Shown: positions 1 through 5,577 of the stretch, piece after piece | Layout of the letters: every line of letters starts with the position of its first letter | How positions within the stretch are numbered: the first letter of the stretch is position 1 | Assembly (NCBI GenBank): GCA_947177545.1 | Contig: CAMWVF010000087.1 | Span: 1 to 5,785 of the forward strand | Reading direction: 5' to 3' | Origin: an uncultured Clostridia bacterium | GTDB taxonomy: Bacteria > Bacillota > Clostridia > Oscillospirales > Ruminococcaceae | DNA: 5,785 bases | Notes under the pieces: generated by a model | The model's input: the letters and a program-made list of their open reading frames with translations, nothing else | The model's database searches: none | Told to the model about the DNA's origin: nothing | Translations under genes and position numbers: made by a program

Positions 1-163
1 TCCGCTTCGGTTCAACCGCGCTTTCAAGGTATTTGCACCGCTTGTCGTCATGCTCCAAAAGTCCGCCGACCATTTCCGCGATAACGTCCTCAGCGGCATA
101 TCTCCCGCCGTCCTGACAAACGCAGAAATCCGTCAGCGCGTAAAACATATCAATCATTTTCAT
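1..163 (-). CDS. Unrecognised gene, N-terminal 54 codons, cut by left edge
   Basis: Reading from ATG at 163, the frame is open to the left edge: MKMIDMFYALTDFCVCQDGG, then RYAAEDVIAEMVGGLLEHDD and KRCKYLESAVEPKR. There is a good Shine-Dalgarno sequence and a 14-base overlap with the preceding gene, the pattern seen elsewhere in this operon. No signal peptide or membrane helix is present. The visible part looks like a small, soluble, mainly helical protein with three cysteines (residues 14, 16 and 46). In Tn1549-like elements a DUF4366 membrane protein often follows the DUF4315 gene, but this N-terminus has no exported character, so it is probably something else. I do not recognise it. Confidence 0.7.
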   Translation of the reverse strand, partial: MKMIDMFYALTDFCVCQDGGRYAAEDVIAEMVGGLLEHDDKRCKYLESAVEPKR

Positions 164-494
164 CGGTAATTATCTCCTTTTTTTCATCAATTTTTTTATC
201 ATTTTCCGCAGTAATTTCCAGCACATTTTCCTCCGTTTTTACAGTAAGAATTTTTTCAAGCTCGCCGTTCAGAGCCGCATTTTTAAGCGCGTCAATATCG
301 TAACCCTGCTCGCTGAGAAGCCTGTAAAACGAGGAAAACTTTTCTTTTTCAAGCCGCTCGGACAACGCTTTTTCCTTGCTTTCAAGGTTTTTGAGAATTG
401 TTTTGTGGTACTCGATAAGGTTTTTGGTGCGACCGATACTTTTCCTGCACCCCTCAAGCTCATCTGAGATTTTTTTCTCCCTGTCGATCAGCAC
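150..494 (-). CDS. Small coiled-coil protein, DUF4315-like
   Basis: A 114-residue, highly charged protein. Residues 3-52 form a predicted long helix or coiled coil (REKKISDELEGCRKSIGRTK...LESKEKALSERLEKE), followed by a short segment FSSFYRLLSEQGYDIDALKNAAL (53-75) and an acidic tail rich in Glu, Asp and Lys (88-114). DUF4315 proteins of Tn1549/CTn elements have the same plan: a basic-acidic coiled coil, then a short 'IVxLVRxMNxxPEELxxFL'-type helix pair, then an acidic tail. They lie just downstream of the CD1108-type gene. This one is longer than the roughly 80-100 residues I associate with the family, and the match is one of architecture and position more than sequence. There is no signal peptide or membrane helix, so it is probably cytoplasmic; its function is unknown. 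It starts at GTG, overlaps the preceding gene by 7 bases and the following one by 14. Confidence 0.7.
   Translation of the reverse strand: MLIDREKKISDELEGCRKSIGRTKNLIEYHKTILKNLESKEKALSERLEKEKFSSFYRLLSEQGYDIDALKNAALNGELEKILTVKTEENVLEITAENDKKIDEKKEIITDEND
174..180 (-). promoter_or_regulatory. Ribosome binding site of the leftmost partial gene
   Basis: On the minus strand AAAGGAG lies 10 bases before ATG at 163, inside the 3' end of the DUF4315-like gene. It supports the ATG at 163 over the in-frame ATG two codons later, which would be 16 bases away. Confidence 0.65.
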
Positions 495-772
495 CCGCGC
501 CCCTTTCCTTTAAAGTGAGAAATAAGGTAAGCAATAAAAATCACGCCGAGAATAACAAAGTCGGAAATATTTATTTTAAAATCAACCTCCGCACTTTCGG
601 GCGAAAAAATATTATTAAAATCAAAAATCCCCGCAATGCAGTTTATCGCAATAATCAAAATATAGACAATAATTATCGCCAAAAACGCCTTGTCATTTTT
701 CGGCTTGTCCCTCGTTTCCTTGCCCTCAAAATTACGCTCCTTCAGCCTTTTGAAATAATCAAATATTTTCAT
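488..772 (-). CDS. Small membrane protein with two predicted transmembrane helices, unrecognised
   Basis: A 94-residue protein from ATG at 772 (a TTG directly before it at 775 is possible). I do not recognise the family. The N-terminal 28 residues are basic (KIFDYFKRLKERN...KPKNDK). Helix 1 spans about residues 29-49 (AFLAIIIVYILIIAINCIAGI), then comes a short acidic loop of about 20 residues, helix 2 (about 70-86, SDFVILGVIFIAYLISH) and a basic tail (FKGKGRGC). By the positive-inside rule both ends are cytoplasmic and the loop is outside. The start lies inside the last codons of the CD1108-like gene (14-base overlap). GGAG is present but only 3 bases before the ATG, so initiation probably depends on translational coupling. 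The end overlaps the next gene by 7 bases. Its position suggests an accessory part of the transfer channel, or a holin-like or phage-type small membrane protein; neither is shown by sequence. Confidence 0.8.
   Translation of the reverse strand: MKIFDYFKRLKERNFEGKETRDKPKNDKAFLAIIIVYILIIAINCIAGIFDFNNIFSPESAEVDFKINISDFVILGVIFIAYLISHFKGKGRGC
500..510 (-). promoter_or_regulatory. Purine-rich ribosome binding site for the GTG start of the coiled-coil gene
   Basis: On the minus strand AAGGAAAGGGG lies 5 bases before GTG at 494. No other Met or Val start candidate with a comparable site is near, and the protein has no further Met, so this decides the start. Confidence 0.7.
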
Positions 773-2432
773 CAACTCCGTTCATAGACTTGATTTGCTC
801 GAAATACATCTCATACAAATCTTTTTCCTCGTCGGTAAAATCGTACTCGTCCATAACATTCTGAACGGTATAATTTGTGACCTCCCCGTACAGCCATTGG
901 TGCTGCACATCGCAGTAATATTCCGTGCTTTCGACGGTATACTCATAAGGCGTACCCTCGTTGTAGACAGTAACCTCGGTCTTGCATTTGCAGTAAGGAT
1001 AATTGCAGTTTTTGTATTCGTAATGGTACTCAAAATCATAAAATTTTTCAATTACCTCCGTAATTTCATTATCGGTAAATTCAAATTTTATCTCCTGTTC
1101 CTCATCGCCGCCGTCCTCCTGCAAGTCCCGATAACGAATTACCGCCAATATTGCAAGCACAGAATTTTCATCAATTTCCGCAATATCCTTGTTGCCGTAC
1201 TGATTTAATTCCGTAATTTCGTCATAGGGAGGATACTGCCGCTTATCGCAGACAAAGCCCTCCACAATATCGTCGATTTCCGACTGCTTTTCATCGACGT
1301 ACTCAATTATGGAAGCTGAATAATCGTCCAAAATATCCTCGCTTGATTTATCCTCGTCCTCGGAAATAAGCCAACTGAAAAGACTTGTAATTGCAGCGGA
1401 TACAAGCGTGACTAATCCGTTTATAAGCAGCACCAGCATAAGAATAACCGCCAGCGCAAGCAGGATAATAATCCCGACTTTTGAAGTCAGAGCCTTGCGT
1501 ACAACGGTAAAAACCTTGACCGCAGCGTCCTTTGTACGCTTTGCATTTTTCTTAATACGTTTCATTTTCACACGGATATCTCGCGGCATATTTTTCACCG
1601 CAACGGCAGCCTTGGCAGTAGTCCGCGCCGTGTTCAGAACAGCCTTCCGAGCATTGTCAATGTAACGAATTTCGGTAATACCCTGCTTGACGGTTTCCGT
1701 ACCCGTATCGGTAATTTTGGACTTGTCGATTTTGGTTTTGAGAAGCTGATTTCCCGCGTCGGACGCGACATTTTTTATGCCGCGTCCCGCCGCAGTAAAA
1801 ATCTTTAGGGCGTCCTTTTTAGTACCGACCTTAACGCCGTTTTTTACCATAGAACGGACGGAATTTATACCGTTCGCGGCAACAGCCACCGTATTTTTAA
1901 AGGTTTCTCCCGCTTGAATAACAGTATCGGCAGATGAACGCTCAAGCTCCGCACTACCCGAAAGCAAGTTATCATCATCACTTTTTGCAACGGTATACCG
2001 CTTGTTTTTTAGCCGCATTTGCTTAATTTGCATATTCCGCAGAATTGCTTTTTTGCGAAAAATTTTGTCGGCGGACTGAATTTTTTCCTCCAGATTTTCA
2101 GAAGCGGCAATGACGGTTTTCACATCTTCCGAGTAAGAGATTTTCGCGGACTTTATGTACTCCGAATTTCTTTGCGTATGAATAAAATCGTTATCCACCG
2201 AAGTCCGCAAAACGCTTTCGGTACGGACTTTCACAGCATTTTCAGCCGACCGAATTTCGGGTCTGTGAAACTGCTGCGCCGTTAATTCCGACTGCATTTT
2301 TTTGAGGATTTCTTTCCGCCTCATATCGAAAATAACCGAGGATTTAAGCTGTTCGGAATAATTTTTTACAACAATATTCTTCGAGGAAATTTCACACTCC
2401 GAACGGATAATCTGCGTTTTTATCTCACTCAC
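759..2432 (-). CDS. CD1108-like conjugation membrane protein lacking a C-terminal hydrolase domain
   Basis: Placed directly after the VirB4-type gene, as CD1108-family mobile-element proteins are in Tn1549/CTn elements, and built like them. Residues 1-315 are a long, basic, largely helical cytoplasmic region of Ala/Lys/Arg/Thr-rich helices (about 170-315, ending KRIKKNAKRTKDAAVKVF). One long hydrophobic stretch follows (319-354). The exported part (355-557) is strongly acidic and carries the 'SVLAILAVIRYRD' segment (424-436) and a terminal 'VMDEYDFTDEEKDLYEMYFEQIK' helix, both resembling the post-membrane part of the family. Cysteines cluster at 476, 481, 483 and 507. Many relatives continue into a CHAP or NlpC/P60 peptidoglycan-hydrolase domain; this protein stops where that domain would begin. 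The likely role is a transenvelope scaffold linking the secretion machinery to the cell wall (inference). The GTG start is supported by GGAGGA. The family assignment rests on architecture and position, not strong identity. Confidence 0.75.
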   Translation of the reverse strand: MSEIKTQIIRSECEISSKNIVVKNYSEQLKSSVIFDMRRKEILKKMQSELTAQQFHRPEIRSAENAVKVRTESVLRTSVDNDFIHTQRNSEYIKSAKISYSEDVKTVIAASENLEEKIQSADKIFRKKAILRNMQIKQMRLKNKRYTVAKSDDDNLLSGSAELERSSADTVIQAGETFKNTVAVAANGINSVRSMVKNGVKVGTKKDALKIFTAAGRGIKNVASDAGNQLLKTKIDKSKITDTGTETVKQGITEIRYIDNARKAVLNTARTTAKAAVAVKNMPRDIRVKMKRIKKNAKRTKDAAVKVFTVVRKALTSKVGIIILLALAVILMLVLLINGLVTLVSAAITSLFSWLISEDEDKSSEDILDDYSASIIEYVDEKQSEIDDIVEGFVCDKRQYPPYDEITELNQYGNKDIAEIDENSVLAILAVIRYRDLQEDGGDEEQEIKFEFTDNEITEVIEKFYDFEYHYEYKNCNYPYCKCKTEVTVYNEGTPYEYTVESTEYYCDVQHQWLYGEVTNYTVQNVMDEYDFTDEEKDLYEMYFEQIKSMNGVDENI

Positions 2433-5400
2433 TATGCAAGTCCTCCAGACGGGTAGTCATTAAATCGTAAAGCTCATTATGCGGGAATTTATCACGGAAA
2501 GGAATTACCGAACCGCCGCAGCAAATAAGTCCCTGACCGCTGTCGGAATTGGTAACATACGCAAGAAGATTATCCGAAATATTCAGAAGCCGAGCAAGCT
2601 GCACCCTGTCGCTTGTTGCCTGATTCAACATCATCACAAAATCGGTATTGGAGAGCATAGAACGAGCCGTTTCGGACTTCAACAAATCCTCAACATTTTG
2701 AGTAATTCCCGTAGGAACGCCGCCCCACTTTCTCGCACGTTTATACAACTCAAAAAGGAAGTTCGCCGAGTATTCATTTGCAAAAAGCAAATAAATTTCG
2801 TCTAAGTATATCCACGTTCTCTTGCCCTTTGCGCGGTTTTCGGTAATGCGATTCCACACATAGTCGAGGACGATAAGCATACCCAGCGTTTTAAGCTGCT
2901 TGCCCAAATCCTTGATGTCGTAGCACACCACGCGGTTTGTTGTGTTGACGTTGGTTTTATGGGCGAAAACATTCAGATTTCCCTTGATGTAAAGTTCAAA
3001 GGAAAGCGCAAGTCCCTTTGCCTCTTTTTCGGGTTGGGACTTCAAAACCTCGTAAAAATCAATAAGCGTGGGAATTTTCGCCGCGTCGAAGTCCTGCATA
3101 TATTCCGCATAAGTGATAGTCAGACAGCGGTCGATAATGCCGCGCTCCTTTGCGGTCAGACCCTGTTTTCCAACCAAGCACTCAAAGAACGAGAGAATAA
3201 AATCGGACTTCATAACAAGGGGATTTTCGTCGTCCGAATAATTCTGCGACATATCCAAAGGATTTATGTAATTAGTGCTTGCAGGGGAAACGTTGATTAT
3301 TTCTCCCGCCAGAGCCTTTACCAGCGGCGAGTATTCACGTTCGGGGTCGATGATGATAATATCGTCGTCCGTCGCAAGAAATACGTTTACCATTTCACGC
3401 TTTGCGCTGAAAGATTTACCGCTGCCAGGACTTCCGAGGATAAATCCGTTTGGATTTTTCAGCATAAGTCGGTTGAAAATGATAAGGTTATTGGAAAGCG
3501 CGTTCAGACCGTAATACATACCGTTTTCCTGCGAAATTTCTTTAGAGGAAAAGGGGAGGAAAACCGCCGCACTTTCGGTAGTCAGCGTCCTGCGGATTTC
3601 AAGAGTACAATTACCAATAGGCAGCACCGACTGCAAACCCTTTTCCTGCTGAAATTTCAGAGTAGACACCGAGCAAATATGCTTTCTCACAACAGCTTCG
3701 ATAGCCTCGGTATTATTCTCCAGTTCGTCAAAATCGTTTGCAGTAACCATTATGACGATGTTTGTCATAAACATTTTCTGATTTTTGCTTCTCAAATCGT
3801 CGAGCAATTCCTCCGCTTCAACAAGAGAATATTTGAGTTCCTCATTGATAACGTCGGAAGTATACCCCGACTGGATAGCTTTTTTCTCTGCCTGCAATTT
3901 ATTCGCCCTCATAGAAGTAAGCTGATGATTGACGATTTTAAGAGCCTTTGCGGGGTCAACTGGAGTAATGTTCACGGTAGTCATAACGTCCAAATTTGTG
4001 TTGGCAATATCGGTCAGCAAGCAATCCTTCAGCGAAGCGGGCATATCCTTTATGAACATTGTGCGGGCGTACTTGTCGTTCCACATAAAGTAATCTTTCT
4101 TAAACTCAAAATAGTCGGGACAACAATACGCGCGCTCCGCCTGACGGTTAAAATCGCTCTGCATAAGGGGCGAAAATTTCTCGTCAACATTTCTAAAAAT
4201 GTCTTTCAGCAATTCCACACGCTCGTTGGAAGTCATAGGCGTGATAGACGAACCTATTTTTTTGAAAGCGTTTGTAAGCTCCAAATCAATGGTAGCGAAT
4301 TTGGACTTTGCCGCTTCAAGGTACGCCGCCTGCACAGTCACCGTCAGATATTTGTTGCGGATAATTCCATTTTGCCCCTGCTCCATTTTTTCAACAAGCA
4401 TATTATTGTAGGAATCCACATACTTGTCGAAGTTATCGCCCTTGTGCTTCAAAAGCACCATTTCATTGAATTTTTCCTTGTTGACGCGGTTGTTGTGGAC
4501 AGTCACCTGAATGTCAGCGGACGTATCAAAACTGTTCAGAACCGAGCAATATCCGAGAAAAATCCCCTCCTGTTCCTCCTGCTTTGCAATGGAATAATTT
4601 ATGTCCTCAAAGCGATAAGTCTTGCTGTAGCGGTTTTCCTCAACCTTGAAAATATAGTTGTCGCATACACGCTTGTACGGCAGAGTTTTCTGCATAGTTT
4701 TTGGAACAACACGCTTTTTCTTGATTTTCTGCTTTTTCGGCTTCTTGCGTTTCTGCTTATTCAAGCGTATCTCATCGCGCTCTCTTGCCGATAATTCGGA
4801 CAAATCCGCGTCCTCGGAAATGTTTTTCTTTTTAAGTTTTTTCATAAAAATAATTGCCGCGATCGCCGCTCCGAACACTCCCGCGAGAAGCAAAAAAGCT
4901 TGTGCATTATTTGTTGCTGATCCGATTTCTGAACTATCGGCAACCTCTGTAATTGTCGTTGTTTCAGCAATATTTATTTCCGAATTTTCAGCAGCAGAAT
5001 TTCCCGTAAAATACAATATTTTTTCCTGCGGTACGGTAGTCACGGCAGCCTGCGAATGTACCTCGGAACTGCCCTGAAATTCCTCCGCTTCATATTTTTC
5101 GGGAACTGTTGTGACCGTTTCGCTCTCTGAAAATTCCTGCTGTTCGGTTTCCGTTTTTTCCGATTTTTCACTTTTTGATACCTCCGTTTTTTCGGTTTCC
5201 TCCGTAATTTTTTCGTCGGGATTTCCGTTGTAAATTGTCTGATAAATAACCCTTGCAGGGACTTCCGTAACCGCTGTACTTGTTTCCTGCACAGTCTTTG
5301 AAGTAACCGCGGGCTCGGTAATTTTCGCCGTAGTGGTCCACACCGACGTTGTTGCGGCAGGCTTATCAAGAGATTTTATGTACTCGTCAATATCCATACC

Positions 5401-5577
5401 GTTTATGGAATACGTCTCGGACTTTTCATCGTAAATTTTGCGAATATCATCGGTCAGATAACGCGCCCTGTCGTTCTTATCCACAAAATATACTCCGCCG
5501 TTTTCAGCGATAACAATGGAATTGCCGTCGCTGTCAAACCAACAAATATCGCCGTTTTTTAAAATATCCTTTGTCAA
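2425..5577 (-). CDS. VirB4-type conjugal transfer ATPase (CD1110-like) with membrane-anchored N-terminal extension
   Basis: The ATPase that powers assembly of and transport through the type IV secretion channel at the cytoplasmic membrane. From about residue 290 (VPKTMQKTLPYKRV) to the end it follows the Tn1549/CTn CD1110-like VirB4 family: N-terminal domain about 290-660, then a RecA-like motor with Walker A GSPGSGKS (715-722), an acidic strand with IIDPEREY (742-749), Walker B-like IYLDE (923-927), KRARKWGG (946-953) and GITQNVEDLL (957-966). All core motifs look intact, so it should be active. Relatives I recall begin near residue 275-290. Here about 290 residues precede the shared region: a predicted globular head (1-72), an acidic Ser/Thr/Glu-rich linker (73-222), one membrane helix (about 226-245), and a Lys-rich stretch (246-289). 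No frameshift or internal stop is seen. The TTG start has a strong Shine-Dalgarno sequence. The gene overlaps the preceding gene by 4 bases and the next by 8. Confidence 0.95.
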   Translation of the reverse strand: MTKDILKNGDICWFDSDGNSIVIAENGGVYFVDKNDRARYLTDDIRKIYDEKSETYSINGMDIDEYIKSLDKPAATTSVWTTTAKITEPAVTSKTVQETSTAVTEVPARVIYQTIYNGNPDEKITEETEKTEVSKSEKSEKTETEQQEFSESETVTTVPEKYEAEEFQGSSEVHSQAAVTTVPQEKILYFTGNSAAENSEINIAETTTITEVADSSEIGSATNNAQAFLLLAGVFGAAIAAIIFMKKLKKKNISEDADLSELSARERDEIRLNKQKRKKPKKQKIKKKRVVPKTMQKTLPYKRVCDNYIFKVEENRYSKTYRFEDINYSIAKQEEQEGIFLGYCSVLNSFDTSADIQVTVHNNRVNKEKFNEMVLLKHKGDNFDKYVDSYNNMLVEKMEQGQNGIIRNKYLTVTVQAAYLEAAKSKFATIDLELTNAFKKIGSSITPMTSNERVELLKDIFRNVDEKFSPLMQSDFNRQAERAYCCPDYFEFKKDYFMWNDKYARTMFIKDMPASLKDCLLTDIANTNLDVMTTVNITPVDPAKALKIVNHQLTSMRANKLQAEKKAIQSGYTSDVINEELKYSLVEAEELLDDLRSKNQKMFMTNIVIMVTANDFDELENNTEAIEAVVRKHICSVSTLKFQQEKGLQSVLPIGNCTLEIRRTLTTESAAVFLPFSSKEISQENGMYYGLNALSNNLIIFNRLMLKNPNGFILGSPGSGKSFSAKREMVNVFLATDDDIIIIDPEREYSPLVKALAGEIINVSPASTNYINPLDMSQNYSDDENPLVMKSDFILSFFECLVGKQGLTAKERGIIDRCLTITYAEYMQDFDAAKIPTLIDFYEVLKSQPEKEAKGLALSFELYIKGNLNVFAHKTNVNTTNRVVCYDIKDLGKQLKTLGMLIVLDYVWNRITENRAKGKRTWIYLDEIYLLFANEYSANFLFELYKRARKWGGVPTGITQNVEDLLKSETARSMLSNTDFVMMLNQATSDRVQLARLLNISDNLLAYVTNSDSGQGLICCGGSVIPFRDKFPHNELYDLMTTRLEDLHSE
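2441..2446 (-). promoter_or_regulatory. Ribosome binding site fixing the GTG start of the CD1108-like gene
   Basis: On the minus strand GGAGGA is followed by 8 bases (CTTGCATA) and GTG at 2432. It lies within the final codons of the VirB4-type gene (RLEDLHSE) and supports the GTG start and the 8-base overlap. Confidence 0.8.
4942..5331 (-). repeat. Degenerate V-T-x-V-P peptide repeats in the Ser/Thr/Glu-rich linker of the VirB4-type protein
   Basis: Within linker residues 83-212 a short motif recurs: AKITEP (84-89), TAVTEVP (101-107), ETVTTVP (153-159), AAVTTVP (177-183) and TTITEV (207-212). Between copies lies low-complexity sequence rich in Glu, Lys, Ser and Thr (for example residues 127-145). 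The codons differ between copies (GTG ACT ACC GTA CCG against GTC ACA ACA GTT CCC), so the repeat is at protein level and not a recent DNA duplication. Such stretches are typical of flexible extracellular linkers; no function is assigned. Confidence 0.55.

Noticed and set aside
795..2285. Several plus-strand open frames (795-1208, 1408-1665, 2019-2285) opposite the CD1108-like gene
   Set aside because: They are hydrophobic or biased translations of the complement of a real gene, without credible starts or domains.
4711..4758. The Lys-rich stretch at VirB4 residues 274-289 as a novel DNA-binding element
   Set aside because: Related VirB4 proteins of this family also begin with a short Lys/Pro-rich basic stretch, so it is probably ordinary for the family.
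2959..4794. A 611-codon open frame on the plus strand, opposite the VirB4-type gene
   Set aside because: It lies in exact codon register against a clearly conserved ATPase gene. Its translation has no recognisable domain, and it is explained by the rarity of TTA, CTA and TCA codons in the VirB4 gene.
5145..5215. Repeated pyrimidine runs (CCGTTTTTTC and similar) as a regulatory repeat or CRISPR-like array
   Set aside because: They encode the Glu/Lys/Ser/Thr linker in frame, are irregular in spacing and sequence, and lack repeat-spacer structure.
5040..5369. A 109-codon minus-strand frame within the linker region of the VirB4-type gene
   Set aside because: It is an out-of-frame reading of the low-complexity Ser/Thr/Glu linker and gives an Arg/Lys-rich nonsense-like protein; the main frame runs unbroken through it.
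5500..5535. A calcium-binding (EF-hand or dockerin) loop in the VirB4 head, suggested by DSDGNS near residues 15-20
   Set aside because: The 12-residue loop pattern is not met: there is no D-x-D-x-D-G spacing and no Glu at the twelfth position, and no second copy is present.
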